64,000 nt of DNA from Pseudomonas orientalis (lineage in GTDB: Bacteria; Pseudomonadota; Gammaproteobacteria; Pseudomonadales; Pseudomonadaceae). This document shows positions 1-7,908 of this stretch, piece by piece. The first letter of the stretch is position 1. The number at the start of each line of letters is the position of its first letter. The notes below the pieces were generated by a model. The model saw nothing but the letters and a program-made list of their open reading frames with translations, made no database searches and was not told the origin of the DNA. A program made the translations under genes and the position numbers. The DNA lies in contig NZ_JYLM01000003.1 of NCBI RefSeq assembly GCF_001439815.1, positions 62,001 through 126,000 on the forward strand, in the 5' to 3' direction.

Positions 1-324
1 GCCGGTGGCCTGGACCTGCTGAGCGTCAGCGTCGGGTTTACCATTCCCGACACCAACATCCCGTGGGGTCCTGCGTTCATGGGCCCGATTGCCGAGCGTG
101 TGCGCCGCGAGGCGGGCATCCCGGTCACGTCGGCGTGGGGCTTTGGTACGCCGCAACTGGCCGAAGGCGCGCTGCAGGCCGGGCATCTTGACCTGGTGTC
201 GGTGGGCCGCGCGCACCTGGCGGACCCGCATTGGGCGTACTTTGCGGCCAAGGAGCTGGGCGTGGAAAAGTCGTCCTGGACCTTGCCGGCGCCTTATGCG
301 CACTGGTTGGAGCGCTATCGCTGA
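1..324 (+). CDS. xenA: Xenobiotic reductase A-type flavoprotein (3' end only)
   Basis: The reading frame is open from the first base, so the N-terminal part lies outside the window. The visible 107 residues are the end of a YqjM/XenA-class old yellow enzyme, an FMN-dependent NAD(P)H reductase of enones, nitroesters and other electrophiles. The segment SAWGFGTPQLAE, the phosphate-binding VSVGRAHLADPHW and the terminal PYAHWLERYR are typical of Pseudomonas XenA; in this class the C-terminal Trp/Arg reaches into the neighbouring subunit's active site (family knowledge). A REPIN follows the stop codon. A second old yellow enzyme of the NemA class is present at 34176-35303. Confidence 0.88.
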   Translation, partial: AGGLDLLSVSVGFTIPDTNIPWGPAFMGPIAERVRREAGIPVTSAWGFGTPQLAEGALQAGHLDLVSVGRAHLADPHWAYFAAKELGVEKSSWTLPAPYAHWLERYR

Positions 325-353
325 GCCAGCGGGTTGTAGGGTAACCGCTTTAC

Positions 354-442
354 TGTGGGAGGGGGCTTGCCCCCGATAGCAGTGGGTCAGTCTCAATATT
401 TTTGACTGATACACCGCCATCGGGGGCAAGCCCCCTCCCACA
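354..442. repeat. REPIN (paired REP palindromes, GGGGGC type)
   Basis: Two REP sequences face each other: TGTGGGAGGGGGC...CGAT at the left and its reverse complement at the right, with a partly self-complementary loop. Sits in the xenA/receptor intergenic region, just after the xenA stop. Confidence 0.9.
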
Positions 443-506
443 TTTTGTTTTTCATCCATCAGACAATCCGCGCCACGCCGTACAAAGCTGATACACGAAA
501 AACAAC

Positions 507-525
507 AAATGAGAACCGATATCAA
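507..525 (+). promoter_or_regulatory. Candidate Fur box upstream of siderophore receptor
   Basis: AAATGAGAACCGATATCAA matches about 14 of 19 positions of the Fur consensus AAATGATAATCATTATCAT. It lies about 85 bp upstream of the ATG chosen for the receptor. A second, weaker GAGAA-containing Fur-like match starts about 17 bp further on, inside the adjoining palindrome, so Fur could bind in tandem. Iron repression is the normal control for this receptor class; the match was judged by eye. Confidence 0.6.
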
Positions 526-543
526 ACGAGAATTGTTTGATAT
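519..543. promoter_or_regulatory. Perfect 9-bp inverted repeat overlapping Fur box
   Basis: ATATCAAAC and GTTTGATAT are exact complements separated by 7 bases. The dyad overlaps the Fur-like site and ends right before an in-frame ATG at 544, which argues that 544 is not the translation start. It may be an operator or a leader hairpin. Confidence 0.5.
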
Positions 544-609
544 ATGATGCGCGGCGAATTCTTGGCAGGTTTGCCGCCCCATCTGGCTCATTCACTAGGT
601 TCAACATCC

Positions 610-2736
610 ATGCGTCGTACCCTGATTTCCATTTGTGTGCTTCAGGCGTTTTCGCCGTTCAGTTGGGCAGATAGTGCCCCCACCGAAAAAACCAGCCTTG
701 AGTTGCAAGCGACCACTGTGACCGGCACGGCGGATTTCGAGACGGCTCAAGGACCGGTCAAGGGCTACCACGCCACACGTTCAGCCAGTGCGACGCGTAC
801 CGATACATCCATCCATGAAACACCGCAGTCCATTACCGTGGTCTCCAAAGACGTGGTCGAGGACATTGGTGCGACCCGTCTGCAAGATGCGCTCGATTAC
901 GCGGGCGGGGTAGGCCGGGCGAATAACTTCGGCGGCCAGGGCCTCACCAGTTTCACCGTGCGCGGTTTTACCACTGCCGAGTTCTATCGCAACGGTTTCC
1001 CCGTGAACCGCGGCTACCCGGCCATGCCCGACGCCAACACGATCGAACGTCTTGAAGTGTTGCGCGGCCCGGCGACCATGCTCTACGGCCGGGGCGATCC
1101 CGGCGGCACCTTCAACGTGGTGTCCAAGCAGCCGTTGGCCGAGCGTACGGTCACACTGGGCAGCCAACTGGATGATCAAGGCATGAAACGCGGCACTCTG
1201 GATGCTTCCGGCCCGCTGGATGAAGACGGCCGCCTGGCCTATCGACTGAATGTGGTGGGCGAGGGCGGCGATACGTTCCGCGACCATGTCTCCACCGAAC
1301 GCTACGGCGTGGCCCCGGTGCTGACCTGGCAGGCTACCGATGAGACCAAGGTGATCTTCGAAGGCGACTTCATACGTAACAACCACCCGCTGGATCGTGG
1401 CCTGACCCGCTTTGCCAACCAGCGCGGCACGCCGTCGCGCGACACCTTCTGGGGTGAAAAATACGCCGGTGATCTGCACAACGATAACAACACGGCGCAG
1501 TTGCGCTTTGAGCATCTGCTCAACGACAACTGGACCCTGGGCGGTGGTTTCCAGTGGCTGGACGGCACGATGAAGGGCAATGGCGTGGAGGCCAATAACG
1601 CGAGCAGCCTGGGGGCTGACGGCCGCACCCTGCAGCGCAACTTCAACTACCGCAAGCTGGAGTGGACCGACAAGGACTACCAGCTCAATCTGACCGGGCA
1701 CTTCGCCACTGGCGGTTTCGAGCACACCTTGTTGACTGGCATCGAATACGAGGATTACGACTACAAGTCGATCATCCAGCGTTCCAGCGCTGCTTTCCCG
1801 ATCGATATCTTCAACCCGGTCTACGGCCAGCCACGTCCGGCGCTGACCCGCACGCCGACCCACGATAAAGAAAACCTCAAGACCTATGCGGTCTTCGTCC
1901 AGGACCAGGTCGCGCTGACCGAACGATTGAAAGTCCTCGCGGGCGCACGCCTTGAGCGTTTCGAGCACCAGTACGAATCCTACGTGGCGGGCGTTAAACC
2001 GTGGAACGCGGCCGACAACGCGGTCACCCCGCGCGTCGGCGTGATGTATGACCTGACCGACACCGTCGCGATCTACGCCGATGCCGCGCGTTCCTTCAAG
2101 CCGAACACCGGTGCCAGCCGTCAAGGTGGCGGGTTCGAGCCGGAGAAGGGCAAGTCCTATGAGATGGGCGTGAAATGGGAAGCGCTGGATAAACAGCTGA
2201 GCGTCGATGCGGCGATCTATCAGATCGAAAAGAAGAACGTCCAGGGCGTCGACCCGCTCGACTCTGCCTTCAACGTGGCGACCGGTCAGGTGCGCAGCCG
2301 TGGTTTCGACCTGAACGTGGCCGGTAACCTCACGCCTGAATGGCGGATGATCGGCGGCTATGCCTATGTGGACGCCGCCGTTACCAAGGACACGGCGGTT
2401 CGTACCGGCACGCGTCTGGCCAACATCCCGCGCAATAGCTTCAGCCTGCTCAACGTGTATGAATTCCAGGATGGCGCACTCAAGGGCCTCGGCCTTGGCG
2501 CCGGTGGCAAATACGTGGCTGATCGTGCCGGGCAGACCACCAACTCCACCTTCACCATGGACGCGTACACGGTGGTCGATCTGCTCGGTTACTACAAGGT
2601 CAACGAGAACGTGCGGCTCAACCTGGATGTGAAGAACCTGTTCAACCGTGAATACGAAGAGGGCTCGTTCCAGAACTTCTATGCCTACCCGGGCGAGCCG
2701 CGCACGGTGCAGGTCGGAATCGCCTACACCCTCTGA
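610..2736 (+). CDS. TonB-dependent siderophore receptor
   Basis: Outer-membrane ferric-siderophore receptor, about 708 residues. I start at the ATG at 610 because a signal peptide (MRRTLIS...FSWA) follows directly; the in-frame ATG at 544 would add 22 non-signal residues and abuts an operator-like palindrome. After the signal come a TonB-box-like stretch (LELQATTVTG), a plug domain (ETPQSITVVSKDVVEDIGA, then RLEVLRGPATMLYGRGDPGG) and a 22-stranded barrel ending in a NLFNREYEEG TonB-C segment and QVGIAYTL. There is no N-terminal FpvA/FecA-type signalling domain, so it should be controlled by Fur rather than by its own sigma/anti-sigma pair; none is adjacent. It resembles the ferrichrome/ferrioxamine receptor class, but the ligand cannot be assigned. 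A REPIN lies 18 bp after the stop. Confidence 0.9.
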   Translation: MRRTLISICVLQAFSPFSWADSAPTEKTSLELQATTVTGTADFETAQGPVKGYHATRSASATRTDTSIHETPQSITVVSKDVVEDIGATRLQDALDYAGGVGRANNFGGQGLTSFTVRGFTTAEFYRNGFPVNRGYPAMPDANTIERLEVLRGPATMLYGRGDPGGTFNVVSKQPLAERTVTLGSQLDDQGMKRGTLDASGPLDEDGRLAYRLNVVGEGGDTFRDHVSTERYGVAPVLTWQATDETKVIFEGDFIRNNHPLDRGLTRFANQRGTPSRDTFWGEKYAGDLHNDNNTAQLRFEHLLNDNWTLGGGFQWLDGTMKGNGVEANNASSLGADGRTLQRNFNYRKLEWTDKDYQLNLTGHFATGGFEHTLLTGIEYEDYDYKSIIQRSSAAFPIDIFNPVYGQPRPALTRTPTHDKENLKTYAVFVQDQVALTERLKVLAGARLERFEHQYESYVAGVKPWNAADNAVTPRVGVMYDLTDTVAIYADAARSFKPNTGASRQGGGFEPEKGKSYEMGVKWEALDKQLSVDAAIYQIEKKNVQGVDPLDSAFNVATGQVRSRGFDLNVAGNLTPEWRMIGGYAYVDAAVTKDTAVRTGTRLANIPRNSFSLLNVYEFQDGALKGLGLGAGGKYVADRAGQTTNSTFTMDAYTVVDLLGYYKVNENVRLNLDVKNLFNREYEEGSFQNFYAYPGEPRTVQVGIAYTL

Positions 2737-2754
2737 CGCTGTACACAGTGCAAA

Positions 2755-2843
2755 TGTGGGAGGGGGCTTGCCCCCGATAGCGGTGGGTCAGTCAGATTAT
2801 CGAGTACTGATACACCGTCATCGGGGGCAAGCCCCCTCCCACA
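2755..2843. repeat. REPIN (GGGGGC type)
   Basis: Facing REP pair in the convergent space between the siderophore receptor and the GntR gene. Confidence 0.9.
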
Positions 2844-2870
2844 TTTGATCTCATTTACACCCAGGGCCCG

Positions 2871-3593
2871 TTACAACGGCGTCAACACATTCATCACCGT
2901 ATCCAGCGCCACTCGCGTGTCATCCAGCTGCACCAGCGAAGCATGCCGCGCGCCCAGTGCATCACGGTTTTTTATCGCAGTCAGAATCGCCTTGTGCCGG
3001 GGCAGGCTCAGGCCCTGGATGTCCGGGCGGCGGTTGGTGATGTTGATCGATTCGCGCAACGGCAGCGAGAGCATGTTGCACATGTAGGCGAGCAGGTCGT
3101 TGCGGGTGGCGTCGGCAATCGCGCGGTGAAAGTCCAGGTCGGCCTGCAACAGCTCGTCGTGGGTCTTGGCGGTTTCCATGCCCTGGTAGGCGTGTTCGAT
3201 GGTGGCGATGTCTTCATCGGTGGCGGTGGTCGCGGCCATGGCGGCGATTTCCGGTTCGAGAATGCGCCGCACCCCGGCCAGAGTATTGAAAAATTCACTG
3301 TGGGGCGTGGACTGCATCAACCAGGACAGCACGTCCGGGTCGAGCAGGTGCCATTTCAGGCGTGGCCGCACCACGGCGCCCACCCTGGGCTTGGAATACA
3401 CCAGGCCCTTGGCGCTGAGCACCCGCGTTGCCTCGCGGAGCACCGAACGGCTGACCTTGTATTCCTCGCACAGCGTAGCTTCCATGGGCAGTCTTTCTTC
3501 CGGCTTGAAGCGACCGGAAACGATGTGCATGCCCAAGTCCTGAACGATCTGGGCATGCATGCTCTTGCGCGGCTTGGGCGGCTGGTGATCCAT
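2871..3593 (-). CDS. FadR-type GntR regulator of the arabinose locus
   Basis: A 240-residue regulator. The N-terminal winged helix-turn-helix contains the GntR signature (RLPMEATLCEEYKVSRSVLREATRVL, residues about 35-60). The C-terminal all-helical FCD effector domain has candidate metal ligands in DLDFHRAI, LPRHKAI and ARHASL. I use the ATG at 3593; longer versions need a TTG at 3641. It lies 48 bp behind the dehydratase gene on the same strand, so it is probably co-transcribed with it and autoregulated through TNGT-N3-ACNA sites at 5393-5403 and 5467-5477. Likely a pathway repressor released by a sugar acid; the effector is inferred. Confidence 0.85.
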   Translation of the reverse strand: MDHQPPKPRKSMHAQIVQDLGMHIVSGRFKPEERLPMEATLCEEYKVSRSVLREATRVLSAKGLVYSKPRVGAVVRPRLKWHLLDPDVLSWLMQSTPHSEFFNTLAGVRRILEPEIAAMAATTATDEDIATIEHAYQGMETAKTHDELLQADLDFHRAIADATRNDLLAYMCNMLSLPLRESINITNRRPDIQGLSLPRHKAILTAIKNRDALGARHASLVQLDDTRVALDTVMNVLTPL

Positions 3594-3641
3594 AACGACG
3601 GGCAGGCTCTGGCTTAGATTCGCCGCATCATAGCATCCCAA

Positions 3642-5378
3642 TTAGTGGGAATGCCGTGGGACTTCGGCGCCACGGCAGCCCACCAGGAAGTCGAAGTCGC
3701 AGCCCTGGTCGGCCTGCAGCACATGGTCGATGTACAGCTGGCGATAGCCGCCGACGATGAGTTTTTCGGTGGGCGCCAGGTCCGCCATGCGCGCCGCCAG
3801 CTCTGCGTCGGGGATGTCCAGGTGCAGACGGCCGTTGGCGCAGTCCAGTTCGATCCAATCGCCTTCCTTCACCGCGGCCAACGGCCCGCCGGCAGCGGCT
3901 TCCGGGGCCACGTGCAGCACCACCGTGCCGTAAGCGGTGCCGCTCATGCGCGCATCGGAAATGCGCACCATATCCGTCACGCCCTGGGCCAGCAGCTTGG
4001 CCGGCAGGCCCATGTTGCCGACTTCGGCCATGCCTGGGTAACCCTTGGGCCCGCAGTTTTTCATGACCAGGATCGAGTTGGCGTCCACGTCCAGCTCCGG
4101 GTCGTTGATGCGTGCCTTGTACATGTCGAAGTTTTCGAACACTACCGCGCGGCCACGGTGCTGCATCAGCTCCGCGCTGGCGGCGGAGGGCTTGAGCACC
4201 GCACCCAGGGGCGCCAGGTTGCCGCGCAGCACGCAGATGCCACCGTCGGCGCGGATCGGGTTGTCGAGGGTGCGGATCACTTCATCCTGGCCGTAGATCG
4301 GCGAATCCTTGGTGTTCTCGCCCAGGGACTTGCCATTCACGGTCAAGGCATTCGGGTGCGGGATCAGGTTGGCTTCACCGAGACGGCGCAATACGGCGGG
4401 CAGGCCGCCGGCGTAGTAGAACTCTTCCATCAGGAAGCGCCCCGACGGCTGCAAGTCGACGATGGTCGGCATGCCGCGCCCGATGCGGGTCCAGTCATCC
4501 AGGTCGAGCTCGACGCCGATGCGCCCGGCGATGGCTTTCAAGTGAATCACCGCGTTGGTCGAACCGCCAATGGCGGCGTTCACGCGGATCGCGTTTTCGA
4601 AGGCTTCCTTGGTGAGGATCTTCGAGAGTTTCAAATCTTCGCGCACCATCTCCACCGCGCGCATGCCCGACATGTGCGCCAGTACATAACGCCGCGCATC
4701 CACCGCCGGGATCGCCGCGTTGTGGGGCAGGGACGTACCCAGCGCCTCGGCCATGCAGGCCATGGTCGACGCGGTGCCCATGGTGTTGCAGGTGCCCGCC
4801 GAGCGCGACATGCCGCCTTCGGCCGCAAGGAAATCATCCAGGGTAATAGTGCCGGCCTTGACCTGTTCGCTGAGCTGCCACACCACCGTGCCCGAGCCGA
4901 TGTCCTGGCCCTTGTGCTTGCCGTTGAGCATCGGCCCGCCGGTGACGACGATAGCCGGCACATCGCAACTGGCGGCGCCCATCAGCAGCGCCGGGGTGGT
5001 TTTGTCGCAGCCGGTCAGCAGCACCACGCCGTCAATCGGGTTGCCGCGAATCGCTTCTTCCACGTCCATGCTCGCCAGGTTGCGCGTGAGCATGGCGGTA
5101 GGGCGCAGGTTGGATTCGCCATTGGAGAACACCGGGAATTCCACCGGGAAGCCACCGGCTTCGATCACGCCGCGTTTGACGTGCTCGGCGATCTGGCGGA
5201 AATGCGCGTTGCACGGGGTCAGCTCCGACCAGGTGTTGCAGATGCCGATGATCGGCTTGCCATGGAACTGATGGTCGGCAATGCCCTGGTTCTTCATCCA
5301 GCTGCGGTACATGAAGCCGTTCTTGTCGGCAGTACCGAACCACTGGGCGGAGCGTAGGCCGGGCTTTTTATCAGACAT
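3642..5378 (-). CDS. IlvD/Edd-family sugar-acid dehydratase (probable L-arabonate dehydratase)
   Basis: A 578-residue member of the IlvD/Edd family, which dehydrates sugar acids to 2-keto-3-deoxy acids with a [2Fe-2S] cluster and Mg2+. Cys56 (TPCNAHF), Cys124 (TGCDKTTP) and Cys197 (GTCNTMG) have the same spacing (68 and 73) as the cluster ligands of pentonate dehydratases, and Lys126 is at the carbamylated-lysine position. Length and the full pathway around it favour L-arabonate as substrate over dihydroxyacid (IlvD) or 6-phosphogluconate (Edd). Start at 5378 is preceded by AGAGAA. It is divergent from the MFS gene and upstream of the GntR gene on its own strand. Confidence 0.85.
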   Translation of the reverse strand: MSDKKPGLRSAQWFGTADKNGFMYRSWMKNQGIADHQFHGKPIIGICNTWSELTPCNAHFRQIAEHVKRGVIEAGGFPVEFPVFSNGESNLRPTAMLTRNLASMDVEEAIRGNPIDGVVLLTGCDKTTPALLMGAASCDVPAIVVTGGPMLNGKHKGQDIGSGTVVWQLSEQVKAGTITLDDFLAAEGGMSRSAGTCNTMGTASTMACMAEALGTSLPHNAAIPAVDARRYVLAHMSGMRAVEMVREDLKLSKILTKEAFENAIRVNAAIGGSTNAVIHLKAIAGRIGVELDLDDWTRIGRGMPTIVDLQPSGRFLMEEFYYAGGLPAVLRRLGEANLIPHPNALTVNGKSLGENTKDSPIYGQDEVIRTLDNPIRADGGICVLRGNLAPLGAVLKPSAASAELMQHRGRAVVFENFDMYKARINDPELDVDANSILVMKNCGPKGYPGMAEVGNMGLPAKLLAQGVTDMVRISDARMSGTAYGTVVLHVAPEAAAGGPLAAVKEGDWIELDCANGRLHLDIPDAELAARMADLAPTEKLIVGGYRQLYIDHVLQADQGCDFDFLVGCRGAEVPRHSH

Positions 5379-5392
5379 GATCGATTCTCTTA

Positions 5393-5403
5393 TTGTATGA
5401 CTA
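5393..5403. promoter_or_regulatory. Candidate GntR/FadR operator 1
   Basis: TTGTATGACTA fits the FadR-subfamily half-site rule TNGT-N3-ACNA. It sits 15 bp upstream of the dehydratase ATG in the divergent promoter region. Confidence 0.5.
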
Positions 5404-5466
5404 TATGTTCTAACCGTGGCTAAACATAAGCGCAAAGACCAAGCTTTGGAAGAGTTGTTTTGTAAA

Positions 5467-5477
5467 TAGTCCTACTA
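5467..5477. promoter_or_regulatory. Candidate GntR/FadR operator 2
   Basis: TAGTCCTACTA fits TNGT-N3-ACNA, with a perfect TAGT/ACTA dyad, and overlaps a second palindrome ACTATATAGT (5474-5483). A nearly identical site, TAGTTCTACTA, lies in the mutarotase/SDR promoter region at 15306-15316. Confidence 0.6.
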
Positions 5478-5570
5478 TATAGTCTTTCTCAACTGAGGTA
5501 TGACCCTGGCGGATTTTCGCGAGAGGCGTCCCCCGAGCTTCTATAAAAACAACAATCGGAGATCGACCCC

Positions 5571-6893
5571 ATGAGCCAGGAACTGCGGCTTATTCGGCGC
5601 ATCACGCTGAAACTGATTCCCTTCCTGATCCTGCTGTACCTGATTGCCTACGTGGACCGTTCCGCCGTGGGTTTCGCCAAGCTGCACATGGGCGCCGACG
5701 TCGGCATCGGCGATGCGGCCTATGGCCTGGGCGCGGGGTTGTTCTTCATTGGCTACTTCCTGTTCGAGATTCCCAGCAACCTGATGCTCGACCGCTTCGG
5801 CGCGCGGCGCTGGTTTGCGCGCATCATGATCACCTGGGGCACCATCACCATCGGCATGGCCTTTGTGCAGGGGCCGCACAGCTTCTACGTGATGCGCTTT
5901 CTGCTCGGCGCGGCCGAGGCGGGGTTCTTTCCGGGCGTGCTGTACTACATCACCCAGTGGTTCCCCGTGCGCCATCGCGGCAAGATCCTCGGGCTGTTCA
6001 TTCTCTCCCAACCCATCGCCATGATGATCACCGGCCCGGTGTCCGGTGGCCTGCTGGGCATGGACGGCATCCTCGGCCTGCACGGCTGGCAGTGGCTGTT
6101 TATCGTGATCGGCACCCCGGCGATCCTGCTGACCTGGCCGGTGCTGCGCTACCTGCCGGACGGTCCCAAACAGGTCAAGTGGATGAGCGCGGAAGAAAAG
6201 GCCTGGCTCACGGGTGAGTTGGACAAAGACCTGCAAGCCTACGGCCAGACCCGCCACGGCAACCCGCTGCATGCGCTGAAAGACAAGCGCGTGTTGCTGC
6301 TGGCGCTGTTCTACCTGCCGGTGACCTTGAGCATCTACGGCCTGGGCCTGTGGCTGCCGACCTTGATCAAGCAGTTCGGCGGCAGCGACCTCACCACCGG
6401 CTTTATCTCCGCCGTGCCCTACATTTTCGGCATCATTGGTTTGCTGATCATTCCGCGCAGTTCCGACCGTTTGAATGATCGCTACGGCCACCTCGCCGTG
6501 CTCTATGTGCTGGGCGCCATCGGCCTGTTCTCAAGTGCCTGGCTGAGTGCGCCGGTGCTGCAAATGGCGGCGCTGTGCCTGGCGGCATTCGCCATGTTTT
6601 CCTGCACGGCGGTGTTCTGGACCCTGCCGGGGCGCTTCTTCGCCGGCGCCAGTGCGGCGGCCGGTATCGCCTTGATCAATTCGGTGGGCAACCTGGGCGG
6701 CTATATCGGCCCGTTCGTGATCGGTGCGCTCAAGGAATACACCGGCAACCTGGCGTCGGGCTTGTACTTTCTGTCTGCGGTGATGGTGTTCGGGCTGGTG
6801 TTGACCGGCGTGGTCTACCGCGTGCTGGAGCGCAAGCATGTACTGCCTGTCGACCAATTCGCCGCCAGTGCCCGTGGCGCTACACGATCTTAA
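5571..6893 (+). CDS. MFS transporter, anion:cation symporter family
   Basis: A 440-residue, 12-helix major facilitator. The N-terminal LIAYVDRSAVGFA and the loop-2 motif DRFGARRWFARIM are typical of the ACS group, which carries organic and sugar acids (tartrate, glucarate, phthalate types). It is the first gene of a rightward operon that runs directly into the aldonate-degrading enzymes, 15 bp before the AraD1 gene. The likely cargo is therefore an aldonate such as L-arabonate, while the free sugar enters by AraFGH. The start follows GGAG with 10-bp spacing. Likely controlled by the GntR sites in the upstream divergent region. Confidence 0.85.
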   Translation: MSQELRLIRRITLKLIPFLILLYLIAYVDRSAVGFAKLHMGADVGIGDAAYGLGAGLFFIGYFLFEIPSNLMLDRFGARRWFARIMITWGTITIGMAFVQGPHSFYVMRFLLGAAEAGFFPGVLYYITQWFPVRHRGKILGLFILSQPIAMMITGPVSGGLLGMDGILGLHGWQWLFIVIGTPAILLTWPVLRYLPDGPKQVKWMSAEEKAWLTGELDKDLQAYGQTRHGNPLHALKDKRVLLLALFYLPVTLSIYGLGLWLPTLIKQFGGSDLTTGFISAVPYIFGIIGLLIIPRSSDRLNDRYGHLAVLYVLGAIGLFSSAWLSAPVLQMAALCLAAFAMFSCTAVFWTLPGRFFAGASAAAGIALINSVGNLGGYIGPFVIGALKEYTGNLASGLYFLSAVMVFGLVLTGVVYRVLERKHVLPVDQFAASARGATRS

Positions 6894-6908
6894 TCTGGAG
6901 AACATTCA

Positions 6909-7897
6909 TGCGTTTAGTTCAGTTCGAGTCAAGCAATGGCGAACGCCGCGTCGGCGTTGTCGAGGGCAGCCAACTGCGTGAGGTGCGCACGGCGCGCAGC
7001 GTGCGCGAGTTGGCCCTGGCCGCCATCGAAGCGGGCGTGGGCCTGGAACAACAGGTGAACAGCCTCGGTCTGGGCGACAGCCACGACTACGCACGCCTGC
7101 TGGCCGACCTGAAGGTCCTGCCGCCGCTGGATCACCCGGACCCTGCGCACATGCTGATCAGCGGCACCGGCTTGACGCACCTGGGCAGCGCCTCGGCACG
7201 CGACAAGATGCACCAGGCCGGCGACGAGACCGCCTTGACCGACACCATGCGTATCTTCAAATGGGGCGTGGAGGGCGGCAAACCAGCCGCTGGCCACGCG
7301 GGCGTGCAACCGGAGTGGTTCTACAAGGGCGACGGCAGCACCGTCGTGCGCCCGGGCGCCGCCTTCCCGGTGCCGCCGTTTGCCGAAGATGCCGGTGAAG
7401 AGCCGGAAATCGGCGGCCTTTACGTCATCGGCCCGGACAGCAAGCCCTATCGTGTGGGCTTTGCGGTGGGCAACGAGTTCTCCGACCACATCATGGAGCG
7501 CAAGAACTACCTGTACCTGGCCCATTCCAAACTGCGCAGTTGCAGCTATGGCCCCGAGGTGCGCGTGGGCGACTTGCCCCAGCATTTGTCGGGCACCAGC
7601 CGTATCCTGCGCAACGGCGAGGAAATCTGGCGGAACGAATTCCTCAGTGGCGAGGCCAATATGTGCCACAGCCTGGAAAACCTCGAATACCACCATTTCA
7701 AATACCGCCAGTTCCTCAAGCCCGGCGATGTGCATATTCACTTCTTCGGCACCGCCACGCTGTCATTTGCCGACGGTATACGTACCCAGGCCGGCGACGT
7801 GTTCGAGATCAGCCAGGCTGAGTTCGGCGCGCCGCTGGTCAACCGTGTCGGCAGCAGCGATGCGGCATTCGAACCCGGTAACGTCATCACCCTTTAA
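6909..7897 (+). CDS. araD1: AraD1-type FAH-family 2-keto-3-deoxy-pentonate dehydratase
   Basis: A 329-residue protein of the fumarylacetoacetate-hydrolase fold, AraD1/GguC-like. Such proteins are associated with loss of water from 2-keto-3-deoxy-L-arabonate to give alpha-ketoglutarate semialdehyde. The FAH core shows at GFAVGNEFSDH, SYGPEVRVG, and GDVHIHFFGTATLSFADG near the C-terminus. It replaces the DHDPS-type enzyme used for this step in the Azospirillum pathway; no DHDPS-family gene is in the window. The start at 6909 follows CTGGAGAACATTC. It is 11 bp upstream of the semialdehyde dehydrogenase, which would take its product. Confidence 0.82.
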
Positions 7898-7908
7898 AGG
7901 AGAGCCTC

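Noticed and set aside
544..609. Upstream ATG (544) as receptor start.
   Set aside because: It abuts a perfect operator-like dyad, has no ribosome site, and would place 22 residues before an obvious signal peptide.
3642..5378. Naming the dehydratase IlvD or Edd.
   Set aside because: The neighbourhood is a pentose oxidative pathway without branched-chain or Entner-Doudoroff genes, and the cysteine spacing matches pentonate dehydratases.
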